Shown here in pieces: positions 35,680-48,000 of a stretch of 64,000 nucleotides of DNA. The position numbers were made by a program, and so were the translations under genes. The notes beneath the pieces are model-generated. The model made no database searches. It saw nothing but the letters and a program-made list of their open reading frames with translations, and was not told the DNA's origin. Within the stretch, counting starts at the first letter, position 1; each line of letters opens with the position of its first letter. Location: contig OZ038380.1 of assembly GCA_964036045.1 (NCBI GenBank), positions 167,283,872 through 167,347,871 of the forward strand. The letters run 5' to 3'. The DNA is from Eutreptiella sp. 'Long Island Sound 2002' (taxonomy: Eukaryota; Euglenozoa; Euglenophyceae; Eutreptiales; Eutreptiaceae).

Positions 35680-38600
35680 GGGAGCCGGGTTAAAGGGTGT
35701 GGTCCGGTGTGGGAGCCGGATTAAATGGTGTGGTCCGGTGTGGGAGCCAGGTTAAGTGCCGGGGTCTGGTGTGGGAGCCGGGTTAAGTGGTGTGGTCCGG
35801 TGTGGGAGCCGGGTTGAATGGTGTGGTCCGGTGTGGGAGCCGGTTTAATGGTGTGGTCCGGTGTGGAAGCCGGATTAAATGGTGTGGTCCGGTGTGGGAG
35901 CCGGGGTAAGTGGTGTGGTCCGGTGTGGGAGCCGGGTTAAGTGGTGTGGTCCGGTGTGGGAGCCGGATTAAGTGGTGTGGTCCGGTGTGGGAGCCGGGTT
36001 AAGTGTTGTGGTCCGGTGTGGGAGCCGGGTTAAGTGGTGTGGTCCGGTGTGGGAGCCGGATTAAATGGTGTGGTCCGGTGTGGGAGCTGGGTTAAGTGCC
36101 GGGGTCTGGTGTGGGAGCCGGGTTAAGTGGTGTGGTCCGGTGTGGGAGCCGGGTTAAGTGGTGTGGTCCGGTGTGGTAGCCGGATTAAATGGTGTGGTCC
36201 GGTGTGGGAGCCGGGTTAAGTGGTGTGGTCCGGTGTGGGAGCCGGGTTAAGTGGTGTGGTCCGGTGTGGGAGCCGGATTAAGTGGTGTGGTCCGGTGTGG
36301 GAGCCGGATTAAGTGGTGTGGTCCGGTGTGGGAGCCGGGTTAAGTGGTGTGGTCCGGTGTGGGAGCCGGGTTAAGTGGTGTGGTCCGGTGTGGGAGCCGG
36401 GTTAAGTGGTGTGGTCCGGTGTGGGAGCCGGATTAAGTGGTGTGGTCCGGTGTGGGAGCCGGGTTAAGTGGTGTGGTCCAGTGTGGGAGCCGGGTTAAGT
36501 GGTGTGGTCCGGTGTGGGAGCCGGTTTAAGTGGTGTGGTCCGGTGAGGGAGCCGGGTTAAGTGGTGTGGTCCGGTGTGGGAGCCGGGTTAAGTGGTGTGG
36601 TCCGGTGTGGGAGCCGGATTAAGTGGTGTGGTCCGGTGTGGGAGCCGGGTTAGGTGGTGTGGTCCGGTGTGGGAGCCGGGTTAAGTGGTGTGGTCCGGTG
36701 TGGGGGCCGGGTTAAGTGGTGTGGTCCGGTGTGGGAGCCGGGTTAAGTGGTGTGGTCCGGTGTGGGAGCCGGGTTAAGTGGTGTGGTCCGGTGTGGGAGC
36801 CGGGTTAAGTGGTGTGGTCCGGTATGGGAGCCGGATTAAATGGTGTGGTCCGGTGTGGGAGCCGGGTTAAGTGGTGTGGTCCGGTGTGGGAGCCGGATTC
36901 AGAGGTGTGGTCCGGTGTGGGAGCCGGGTTAAGTGGTGTGGTCCGGTGTGGGAGCCGGGTTAAGTGGTATGGTCCGGTGTGGGAGCCGGATTAAGTGGTG
37001 TGGTCCGGTGTGGGAGCCCGGTTAAGTGGTGTGGTCCGGTGTGGGAGCCGGGTTAAGTGGTGTGGTCCGGTGTGGGGGCCGGGTTAAGTGGTGTGGTCCG
37101 GTGTGGGAGCCGGGTTAAGTGGTGTGGTCCGGTGTGGGAGCCGGATTCAGAGGTGTGGTCCGGTGTGGGAGCCGGGTTAAGTGGTGTGGTCCGGTGTGGG
37201 AGCCGGGTTAAGTGGTATGGTCCGGTGTGGGAGCCGGATTAAGTGGTGTGGTCCGGTGTGGGAGCCCGGTTAAGTGGTGTGGTCCGGTGTGGGAGCCGGG
37301 TTAAGTGGTGTGGTCCGGTGTGGGAGCTGGGTTAAGTGGTGTCGTCCGGTGTGGGAGCCGGATTAAATGGTGTGGTCCGGTGTGGGAGCCGGGTTAAGTG
37401 GTGTGGTCCGGTGTGGGAGCCGGGTTAAGTGGTCTGGTCCGGTGTGGGAGCCGGGTTAAGTGGTGTGGTCCGGTGTGGGAGCCGGGTTAAGTGGTGTGGT
37501 CCGGTTTGGGAGCCGGGTTAAGTGGTGTGGTCCGGTGTGGGAGCCGGGTTAAGTGGTGTGGTCCGGTGTGGGAGCTGGGTTAAGTGCCGGGGTCTGGTGT
37601 GGGAGACGGGTTAAGTGGTGTGGTCCGGTGTGGGAGCCGGGTTAAGTGGTGTGGTCCGGTGTGGGAGCCGGGTTAAGTGGTGTGGTCCGGTGTGGGAGCC
37701 GGATTAAATGGTGTGGTCCGGTGTGGGAGCCGGGTTAAGTGGTGTGGTCCGGTATGGGAGCCGGGCCAAGTGGTGTGGTCCGGTGTGGGAGCCGGGTTAA
37801 GTGGTGTGGTCCGGTGTGGGAGCCGGGTTAAGTGGTGTGGTCCGGTGTGGGAGCCGGATTAAGTGGTGTGGTCCGGTGTGGGAGCCGGGTTAAGTGGTGT
37901 GGTCCGGTGTGGGAGCCGGATTAAGTGGTGTGGTCCGGTGTGGGAGCCGGGTTAAGTGGTGTGGTCCGGTGTGGGAGCCGGATTAAGTGGTGTGGTCCGG
38001 TGTGGGAGCCGGATTAAATGGTGTGGTCCGGTGTGGGAGCCGGATTAAATGGTGTGGTCCGGTGTGGGAGCCGGGTTAAGTGGTGTGGTCCGGTGTGGGA
38101 GCCGGGTTAAGTGGTGTGGTCCGGTGTGGGAGCCGGATTAAGTGGTGGGGTCTGGTGAGGGAGCCGGGTTAAGTGGTGTGGTCCGGTGTGGGAGCCGGAT
38201 TAAATGGTGTGGTCCGGTGTGGGAGCCGGGTTAAGTGGTGTGGTCCGGTGTGGGAGCCGGATTAAAGGGTGTGGTCCGGTGTGGGAGCCGGATTAAAGGG
38301 TGTGGTCCGGTGTGGGAGCCGGGTTAAGTGGTGTGGTCCGGTGTGGGAGCCGGGTTAAGTGGTGTGGTCCGGTGTGGGAGCCGGATTAAGTGGTGTGGTC
38401 CGGTTTGGGAGCCGGGTTAAGTGGTGTGGTCCGGTTTGGGAGCCGGGTTAAGTGGTGTGGTCCGGTGTGGGAGCCGGGTTAAGTGCCGGGGTCTGGTGTG
38501 GGAGCCGGGTTAAGTGGTGTGGTCCGGTGTGGGAGCCGGGTTGAATGGTGTGGTCCGGTGTGGGGGCCGGTTTAATGGTGTGGTCCGGTGTGGAAGCCGG

Positions 38601-39720
38601 ATTAAATGGTGTGGTCCGGTGTGGGAGCCGGGGTAAGTGGTGTGGTCCGGTGTGGGAGCCGGGTTAAGTGGTGTGGTCCGGTGTGGGAGCCGGATTAAGT
38701 GGTGTGGTCCGGTGTGGGAGCCGGGTTAAGTGGTGTGGTCCGGTGTGGGAGCCGGGTTAAGTGGTGTGGTCCGGTGTGGGAGCCGGATTAAATGGTGTGG
38801 TCCGGTGTGGGAGCTGGGTTAAGTGCCGGGGTCTGGTGTGGGAGCCGGGTTAAGTGGTGTGGTCCGGTGTGGGAGCCGGGTTAAGTGGTGTGGTCCGGTG
38901 TGGTAGCCGGATTAAATGGTGTGGTCCGGTGTGGGAGCCGGGTTAAGTGGTGTGGTCCGGTGTGGGAGCCGGGTTAAGTGGTGTGGTCCGGTGTGGGAGC
39001 CGGATTAAGTGGTGTGGTCCGGTGTGGGAGCCGGATTAAGTGGTGTGGTCCGGTGTGGGAGCCGGGTTAAGTGGTGTGGTCCGGTGTGGGAGCCGGGACA
39101 AGTGGTGTGGTCCGGTGTGGGAGCCGGGTTAAGTGGTGTGGTCCGGTGTGGGAGCCGGATTAAGTGGTGTGGTCCGGTGTGGGAGCCGGGTTAAGTGGTG
39201 TGGTCCGGTGTGGGAGCCGGGTTAAGTGGTGTGGTCCGGCGTGGGAGCCGGATTAAGTGGTGTGGTCCGGTGAGGGAGCCGGGTTAAGTGGTGTGGTCCG
39301 GTGTGGGAGCCGGGTTAAGTGGTGTGGTCCGGTGTGGGAGCCGGATTAAGTGGTGTGGTCCGGTGTGGGAGCCGGGTTAGTTGGTGTGGTCCGGTGTGGG
39401 AGCCGGGTTAAGTGGTGTGGTCCGGTGTGGGGGCCGGGTTAAGTGGTGTGGTCCGGTGTGGGAGCCGGGTTAAGTGGTGTGGTCCGGTGTGGGAGCCGGG
39501 TTAAGTGGTGTGGTCCGGTGTGGGAGCCGGGTTAAGTGGTGTGGTCCGGTATGGGAGCCGGATTAAATGGTGTGGTCCGGTGTGGGAGCCGGGTTAAGTG
39601 GTGTGGTCCGGTGTGGGAGCCGGATTCAGAGGTGTGGTCCGGTGTGGGAGCCGGGTTAAGTGGTGTGGTCCGGTGTGGGAGCCGGGTTAAGTGGTATGGT
39701 CCGGTGTGGGAGCCGGATTA
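35680..39720 (+). repeat. 2,727-bp duplication (88 units minus 1 bp)
   Basis: Markers at 35,751/38,478 (GTTAAGTGCC), 35,842/38,569 (GGTTTAATGG, a unit lacking one base) and 36,809/39,536 keep an offset of 2,727 bp. That is one base short of 88 units, because each copy carries the same 1-bp deletion; the deletion therefore predates the duplication. The left copy also holds a local 248-bp (8-unit) duplication (36,809 and 37,057) that is absent from the right copy. Confidence 0.83.
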
Positions 39721-40739
39721 AGTGGTGTGGTCCGGTGTGGGAGCCGGGTTAAGTGGTGTGGTCCGGTGTGGGAGCCGGGTTAAGTGGTGTGGTCCGGTGT
39801 GGGAGCTGGGTTAAGTGGTGTCGTCCGGTGTGGGAGCCGGATTAAATGGTGTGGTCCGGTGTGGGAGCCGGGTTAAGTGGTGTGGTCCGGTGTGGGAGCC
39901 GGGTTAAGTGGTGTGGTCCGGTGTGGGAGCCGGGTTAAGTGGTGTGGTCCGGTGTGGGAGCCGGATTAAGTGGTGTGGTCCGGTGTGGGAGCCGGGTTAA
40001 GTGTTGTGGTCCGGTGTGGGAGCCGGGTTAAGTGGTGTGGTCCGGTGTGGGAGCCGGGTTAAGTGGTGTGGTCCGGTGTGGAAGCCGGGTTAAGTGGTGT
40101 GGTCCGGTGTGGGGGCCGGATCAAATGGTGTGGTCCGGTGTGGGAGCCGGGTTAAGTGGTGTGGTCCGGTGTGGGAGCCCGGTTGAGTGGTGTGGTCCAA
40201 TGTGGGAGCCGGGTTAAGTGGTGTCGTCCGGTGTGGGAGCCGGGTTAAGTGGTGTGGTCCGGTGTGGGAGCCGGGTTAAGTGGTGTGGTCCGGTGTGGGA
40301 GCCGGGTTAAGTGGTGTGGTCCGGTGTGGAAGCCGGGTTCAGTGGTGTGGTCCGGTGTGGGAGCCGGGTTAAGTGGTGTGGTCCGGTGTGGAAGCCGGGT
40401 TAAGTGGTGTGGTCCGGTGTGGGAGCCGGGTTAAGTGGTGTGGTCCGGTGTGGGAGCCGGGTTAAGTGGTGTGGTCCGGTGTGGGAGCCCGGTTCAGTGG
40501 TGTGGTCCAATGTGGGAGCCGGGTTAAGTGGTGTCGTCCGGTGTGGGAGCCGGGTTAAGTGGTGTGGTCCGGTGTGGGAGCCGGGTTAAGTGGTGTGGTC
40601 CGGTGTGGGAGCCGGGTTAAGTGGTGTGGTCCGGTGTGGGAGCCGGGTTAAGTGGTGTGGTCCGGTGTGGGAGCCGGGTTAAGTGGTGTGGTCCGGTGTG
40701 GGAGCCGGGTTAAGTGGTGTGGTCCGGTGTGGGAGCCGG

Positions 40740-43700
40740 ATTAAGTGGTGTGGTCCGGTGTGGGAGCCGGGTTAAGTGGTGTGGTCCGGTGTGGGAGCCG
40801 GGTTAAGTGGTGTGGTCCGGTGTGGGAGCCGGATTAAATGGTGTGGTCCGGTGTGGGAGCTGGGTTAAGTGCCGGGGTCTGGTGTGGGAGCCGGGTTAAG
40901 TGGTGTGGTCCGGTGTGGGAGCCGGGTTAAGTGGTGTGGTCCGGTGTGGTAGCCGGATTAAATGGTGTGGTCCGGTGTGGGAGCCGGGTTAAGTGGTGTG
41001 GTCCGGTGTGGGAGCCGGGTTAAGTGGTGTGGTCCGGTGTGGGAGCCGGATTAAGTGGTGTGGTCCGGTGTGGGAGCCGGATTAAGTGGTGTGGTCCGGT
41101 GTGGGAGCCGGGTTAAGTGGTGTGGTCCGGTGTGGGAGCCGGGTTAAGTGGTGTGGTCCGGTGTGGGAGCCGGGTTAAGTGGTGTGGTCCGGTGTGGGAG
41201 CCGGGTTAAGTGGTATGGTCCGGTGTGGGAGCCGGATTAAGTGGTGTGGTCCGGTGTGGGAGCCGGGTTAAGTGGTGTGGTCCGGTGTGGGAGCCGGGTT
41301 AAGTGGTGTGGTCCGGTGTGGGAGCCGGATTAAGTGGTGTGGTCCGGTGAGGGAGCCGGGTTAAGTGGTGTGGTCCGGTGTGGGAGCCGGGTTAAGTGGT
41401 GTGGTCCGGTGTGGGAGCCGGGTTAAGTGGTGTGGTCCCGTGTCGGAGCCGGATTAAGTGGTGTGGTCCGGTGTGGGAGCCGGATTAAGTGGTGTGGTCC
41501 GGTGGGGGAGCCGGATTAAGTGGTGTGGTCCGGTGTGGGGGCCGGGTTAAGTGGTGTGGTCCGGTGTGGGAGCCGGGTTAAGTGGTGTGGTCCGGTGTGG
41601 GAGCCGGGTTAAGTGGTGTGGTCCGGTGTGGGAGCCGGGTTAAGTGGTATGGTCCGGTGTGGGAGCCGGATTAAGTGGTGTGGTCCGGTGTGGGAGCCGG
41701 GTTAAGTGGTGTGGTCCGGTGTGGGAGCCGGGTTAAGTGGTGTGGTCCGGTGTGGGAGCCGGATTAAGTGGTGTGGTCCGGTGAGGGAGCCGGGTTAAGT
41801 GGTGTGGTCCGGTGTGGGAGCCGGGTTAAGTGGTGTGGTCCGGTGTGGGAGCCGGATTAAGTGGTGTGGTCCGGTGTGGGAGCCGGGTCAGGTGGTGTGG
41901 TCCGGTGTGGGAGCCGGGTTAAGTGGTGTGGTCCGGTGTGGGAGCTGGGTTAAGTGGTGTGGTCCTGTGTGGGAGCCGGGTTAAGTGGTGTGGTCCGGTG
42001 TGGGAGCCGGGTTAAGTGGTGTGGTCCGGTGTGGGAGCCGGGTTAAGTGGTGTGGTCCGGTGTGGGAGCCGGATTAAATGGTGTGGTCCGGTGTGGGAGC
42101 CGGGTTAAGTGGTGTGGTCCGGTGTGGGAGCCGGATTCAGTGGTGTGGTCCGGTGTGGGAGCCGGATTAAGTGGTGGGGTCCAGTGTGGGAGCCGGGTTC
42201 AGTGGTGTGGTCCAATGTGGGAGCTGGGTTAAGTGGTGTCGTCCGGTGTGGGAGCCGGATTAAATGGTGTGGTCCGGTGTGGGAGCCGGGTTAAGTGGTG
42301 TGGTCCGGTGTGGGAGCCGGGTTAAGTGGTGTGGTCCGGTGTGGGAGCCGGGTTAAGTGGTGTGGTCCGGTGTGGGAGCCGGTTTAAGTGGTGTGGTCCG
42401 GTGTGGGAGCCGGGTTAAATGGTGTGGTCCGGTGTGGGAGCCGGATTAAATGGTGTGGTCCGGTGTGGGAGCCGCGTTAAGTGGTGTGGTCCGGTGTGGG
42501 AGCCGGATTAAATGGTGTGGTCCGGTGTGGGAGCCGGATTAAATGGTGTGGTCCGGTGTGGGAGCCGGGTTAAGTGGTGTGGTCCGGTGTGGGAGCCGGG
42601 TTAAGTGGTGTGGTCCGGTGTGGGAGCCGGGTTAAGTGGTGTGGTCCGGTGTGGGAGCCGGATTAAATGGTGTGGTCCGGTGTGGGAGCCGGGTTAAGTG
42701 CCGGGGTCTGGTGTGGAAGCCGGGTTAAGTGGTGTGGTCCGGTGTGGGAGCCAAGTTAAGTGGTGTGGTCCGGTGTGGAAGCCGGATTAAATAGTGTGGT
42801 CCGGTGTGGAAGCCGGATTAAATGGTGTGGTCCGGTGTGGGAGCCGGGTTAAGTGGTGTGGTCCGGTGTGGGAGCCGGGTTAAGTGGTGTGGTCCGGTGT
42901 GGGAGCCGGATTAGGTGGTGTGGTCCGGTGTGGGAGCCGGGTTAAGTGGTGTGGTCCGGTGTGGGAGCCGGGTTAAGTGGTGTGGTCCGGTGTGGGAGCC
43001 GGATTAAATGGTGTGGTCCGGTGTGGGAGCTGGGTTAAGTGCCGGGGTCTGGTGTGGGAGCCGGGTTAAGTGGTGTGGTCCGGTGTGGGAGCCGGGTTAA
43101 GTGGTGTGGTCCGGTGTGGTAGCCGGATTAAATGATGTGGTCCGGTGTGGGAGCCGGGTTAAGTGGTGTGGTCCGGTGTGGGAGCCGGGTTAAGTGGTGT
43201 GGTCCGGTGTGGGAGCCGGATTAAGTGGTGTGGTCCGATGTGGGAGCCGGATTAAGTGGTGTGGTCCGGTGTGGGAGCCGAGTTAAGTGGTGTGGTCCGG
43301 TGTGGGAGCCGGGTTAAGTGGTGTGGTCCGGTGTGGGAGCCGGGTTAAGTGGTGTGGTCCGGTGTGGGAGCCGGGTTAAGTGGTATGGTCCGGTGTGGGA
43401 GCCGGATTAAGTGGTGTGGTCCGGTGTGGGAGCCGGGTTAAGTGGTGTGGTCCGGTGTGGGAGCCGGGTTAAGTGGTGTGGTCCGGTGTGGGAGCCGGAT
43501 TAAGTGGTGTGGTCCGGTGAGGGAGCCGGGTTAAGTGGTGTGGTCCGGTGTGGGAGCCGGGTTAAGTGGTGTGGTCCGGTGTGGGAGCCGGGTTAAGTGT
43601 TGGTCCCGTGTCGGAGCCGGATTAAGTGGTGTGGGGTGAGCCGGATTAAGTGGTGTCGTCCGGTGTGGGAGCCGGATTAAGTGGTGTGGTCCGGTGTGGG

Positions 43701-44260
43701 AGCCGGGTTAAGTGGTGTGGTCCGGTGTGGGAGCCGGGTTAAGTGGTGTGGTCCGGTGTGGGAGCCGGGTTAAGTGGTGTGGTCCGGTGTGGGAGCCGGG
43801 TTAAGTGGTGTGGGTCCGGTGTGGGAGCCGGATTAAGTGGTGTGGTCCGGTGTGGAGCCGGGTTAAGTGGTGTGGTCCGGTGTGGGAGCCGGATTAAGTG
43901 GTGTGGTCCGGTGAGGGAGCCGGGTTAAGTGGTGTGGTCCGGTGTGGGAGCCGGGTTAAGTGGTGTGGTCCGGTGTGGGAGCCGGATTAAGTGGTGTGGT
44001 CCGGTGTGGGAGCCGGGTTAGGTGGTGTGGTCCGGTGTGGGAGCCGGGTTAAGTGGTGTGGTCCGGTGTGGGAGCTGGGTTAAGTGGTGTGGTCCGGTGT
44101 GGGAGCCGGGTTAAGTGGTGTGGTCCGGTGTGGGAGCCGGGTTAAGTGGTGTGGTCCGGTGTGGGAGCCGGGTTAAGTGGTGTGGTCCGGTGTGGGAGCC
44201 GGATTAAATGGTGTGGTCCGGTGTGGGAGCCGGGTTAAGTGGTGTGGTCCGGTGTGGGAG
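40740..44260 (+). repeat. 2,170-bp duplication (70 units)
   Basis: The left copy (about 40.74-42.13 kb) and right copy (about 42.91-44.26 kb) share the GAGCTGGG-GTGCCGGGG doublet (40,851/43,021) and the GGTATGG unit (41,211/43,381), both at 2,170 bp. After a damaged patch at 43.60-43.86 kb in the right copy, the offset drops to 2,130 bp (GGTGGT at 41,891/44,021). About 40 bp was therefore lost there after the copies separated. Confidence 0.82.
43595..43860 (+). repeat. Indel-rich patch in the 31-bp array
   Basis: The 31-bp register breaks several times: GTGTTGGTCCCG near 43,598 (2 bp short), GTGTGGGGTGAGCC near 43,630 (a larger loss), an extra G in GTGTGGGTCC near 43,811, and a missing base in GTGTGGAGCC near 43,852. 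The homologous left copy near 41.43-41.7 kb is intact. Real decay and sequencing or assembly error are both possible. Confidence 0.8.
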
Positions 44261-45099
44261 CCGGATTCAGAGGTGTGGTCCGGTGTGGGAGCCGGGTTAA
44301 GTGGTGTGGTCCGGTGTGGGAGCCAGGTTAAGTGGTATGGTCCGGTGTGGGAGCCGGATTAAGTGGTGTGGTCCGGTGTGGGAGCCGGGTTAAGTGGTGT
44401 GGTCCGGTGTGGGAGCCGGGTTAAGTGGTGTGGTCCGGTGTGGGAGCCGGGTTAAGTGGTGTGGTCTGGTGTGGGAGCCGGGTTAAGTGGTGTGGTCCGG
44501 TGTGGGAGCCGGGTTCAGTGGTGTGGTCCAATGTGGGAGCCGGGTTAAGTGGTGTCGTCCGGTGTGGGAGCCGGGTTAAGTGGTGTGGTCCGGTGTGGGA
44601 GCCGGGTTAAGTGGTGTGGTCCGGTGTGGGAGCCGGGTTAAGTGGTGTGGTCCGGTGTGGGAGCCGGATTAAGTGGTGTGGTCCGGTGTGGGAGCCGGGT
44701 TAAGTGGTGTCGTCCGGTGTGGGAGCCGGGCTAAGTGGTGTGGTCCGGTGTGGGAGCCGGGTTAAGTGGTGTGGTCCGGTGTGGGAGCCGGGTTAAGTGG
44801 TGTGGTCCGGTGTGGGAGCCGGATTAAATGGTGTGGTCCGGTGTGGGAGCCGGGTTAAGTGGTGTGGTCCGGTGTGGGAGCCGGGTTAAGTGGTGTGGTC
44901 CGGTGTGGGAGCCGGGTTAAGTGGTGTGGTCCGGTGTGCGAGCCGGGTTAAGGGGTGTGGTCCGGTGTGGGAACCGGATTAAATGGTGTGGTCCGGTGCG
45001 GGAGCCGGGTTAAGTGGTGTGGTCCGGTGTGGGAGCCGGGTTAAGTGGTGTGGTCCGGTGTGGGAGCCGGATTAAGTGGTGTGGTCCGGTGTGGGAGCC

Positions 45100-48000
45100 G
45101 GGTTAAGTGGTGTGGTCCGGTGTGGGAGCCGGGTTCAGTGGTGTGGTCCGGTGTGGGAGCCGGATTAAGTGGTGGGGTCCAGTGTGGGAGCCGGGTCTAG
45201 TGGTGTGGTCCAATGTGGGAGCTGGGTTAAGTGGTGTCGTCCGGTGTGGGAGCCGGATTAAATGGTGTGGTCCGGTGTGGGAGCCGGGTTAAGTGGTGTG
45301 GTCCGGTGTGGGAGCCGGGTTAAGTTGGTGGTCCGGTGTGGGGAGCCGGGTTAAGTGGTGTGGTCCGGTGTGGGAGCCGGGTTAAGTGGTGTGGTCCGGT
45401 GTGGGAGCTGTGGGAGCCGGGTTAAGTGGTGTGGTCCGGTGTGGGAGCCGGGTTAAGTGGTGTGGTCCGGTGAGGGAGCCGGGTTAAGTGGTGTGGTCCG
45501 GTGTGGGAGCCGGGTTAAGTGGTGTGGTCCGGTGTGGGAGCCGGATTAAGTGGTGTGGTCCGGTGTGGGAGCCGGGTTAGGTGGTGTGGTCCGGTGTGGG
45601 AGCCGGGTTAAGTGGTGTGGTCCGGTGTGGGAGCTGGGTTAAGTGGTGTGGTCCGGTGTGGGAGCCGGGTTAAGTGGTGTGGTCCGGTGTGGGAGCCGGG
45701 TTAAGTGGTGTGGTCCGGTGTGGGAGCCGGGTTAAGTGGTGTGGTCCGGTGTGGGAGCCGGATTAAATGGTGTGGTCCGGTGTGGGAGCCGGGTTAAGTG
45801 GTGTGGTCCGGTGTGGGAGCCGGATTCAGGGGTGTGGTCCGGTGTGGGAGCCGGGTTAAGTGGTGTGGTCCGGTGTGGGAGCCAGGTTAAGTGGTATGGT
45901 CCGGTGTGGGAGCCGGATTAAGTGGTGTGGTCCGGTGTGGGAGCCGGGTTAAGTGGTGTGGTCCGGTGTGGGAGCCGGGTTAAGTGGTGTGGTCCGGTGT
46001 GGGAGCCGGGTTAAGTGGTGTGGTCCGGTGTGGGAGCCGGGTTAAGTGGTGTGGTCCGGTGTGGGAGCCGGGTTCAGTGGTGTGGTCCAATGTGGGAGCC
46101 GGGTTAAGTGGTGTCGTCCGGTGTGGGAGCCGGGTTAAGTGGTGTGGTCCGGTGTGGGAGCCGGGTTAAGTGGTGTGGTCCGGTGTGGGAGCCGGGTTAA
46201 GTGGTGTGGTCCGGTGTGGGAGCCGCGTTAAGTGGTGTGGTCCGGTGTGGGAGCCGGGTTAAGTGGTGTCGTCCGGTGTGGGAGCCGGGCTAAGTGGTGT
46301 GGTCCGGTGTGGGAGCCGGGTTAAGTGGTGTGGTCCGGTGTGGGAGCCGGGTTAAGTGGTGTGGTCCGGTGTGGGAGCCGGATGAAATGGTGTGGTCCGG
46401 TGTGGGAGCCGGGTTAAGTGGTGTGGTCCGGTGTGGGAGCCGGGTTAAGTGGTGTGGTCCGGTGTGGGAGCCGGGTTAAGTGGTGTGGTCCGGTGTGCGA
46501 GCCGGGTTAAGGGGTGTGGTCCGGTGTGGGAACCGGATTAAATGGTGTGGTCCGGTGCGGGAGCCGGGTTAAGTGGTGTGGTCCGGTGTGGGAGCCGGGT
46601 TAAGTGGTGTGGTCCGGTGTGGGAGCCGGATTAAGTGGTGTGGTCCGGTGTGGGAGCCGGGTTCAGTGGTGTGGTCCGGTGTGGGAGCCGGATTAAGTGG
46701 TGGGGTCCAGTGTGGGAGCCGGGTCTAGTGGTGTGGTCCAATGTGGGAGCTGGGTTAAGTGGTGTCGTCCCGTGTGGGAGCCGGATTAAATGGTGTGGTC
46801 CGGTGTGGGAGCCGGGTTAAGTGGTGTGGTCCGGTGTGGGAGCCGGGTTAAGTTGTGTGGTCCGGTGTGGGAGCCGGGTTAAGTGGTGTGGTCCGGTGTG
46901 GGAGCCGGGTTAAGTTGTGTGGTCCGGTGTGGGAGCCGGGTTAAGTGGTGTGGTCCGGTGTGGGAGCCGGGTTAAGTGGTGTGGTCCGGTGTGGGAGCCG
47001 GGTTAAATGGTGTGGTCCGGTGTGGGAGCCGGGTTAAGTGGTGTGGTCCGGTGTGGGAGCCGGGTTAAGTGGTGTGGTCCGGTGTGGGAGCCGGGTTCAG
47101 TGGTGTGGTCCGGTGTGGGAGCCGGATTAAGTGGTGGGGTCCAGTGTGGGAGCCGGGTTCAATGGTGTGGTCCAATGTGGGAGCTGGGTTAAGTGCTGTC
47201 GTCCGGTGTGGGAGCCGGATTAAATGGTGTGGTCCGGTGTGGGAGCCGGGTTAAGTGGTGTGGTCCGGTGTGGGAGCCGGGTTAAGTGGTGTGGTCCGGT
47301 GTGGGAGCCGGATTAAGTGGTGTGGTCCGGTGTGGGAGCCGGGTTAAGTTGTGTGGTCCGGTGTGGGAGCCGGGTTAAGTGGTGTGGTCCGGTGTGGGAG
47401 CCGGGTTAAGTGGTGTGGTCCGGTGTGGGAGCCGGGTTAAATGGTGTGGTCCGGTGTGGGAGCCGGGTTAAGTGGTGTGGTCCGGTGTGGGAGCCGGGTT
47501 AAGTGGTGTGGTCCGGTGTGGGAGCCGGATTAAGTGGTGTGGTCCGGTGTGGGAGCCGGGTTAAGTGGTGTGGTCCGGTGCGGGAGCCGGGTTAAGTGGT
47601 GTGGTCCGGTGTGGGAGCCGGATTAAATGGTGTGGCCCGGTGTGGGAGCCGGGTTAAGTGCCGGGGTCCGGTGTGGGAGCCGGATTAAGTGGTGAGGTCC
47701 GGTGTGGGAGCCGGGTTAAGTGGTGTGGTCCGGTGTGGGAGCCAGGTTAAGTGGTATGGTCCGGTGTGGGAGCCGGATTAAGTGGTGTGGTCCGGTGTGG
47801 GAGCCGGGTTAAGTGGTGTGGTCCGGTGTGGGAGCCGGGTTAAGTGGTGTGGTCCGGTGTGGGAGCCGGGTTAAGTGGTGTGGTCCGGTGTGGGAGCCGG
47901 GTTAAGTGGTGTGGTCCGGTGTGGGAGCCGGGTTCAGTGGTGTGGTCCAATGTGGGAGCCGGGTTAAGTGGTGTCGTCCGGTGTGGGAGCCGGGTTAAGT

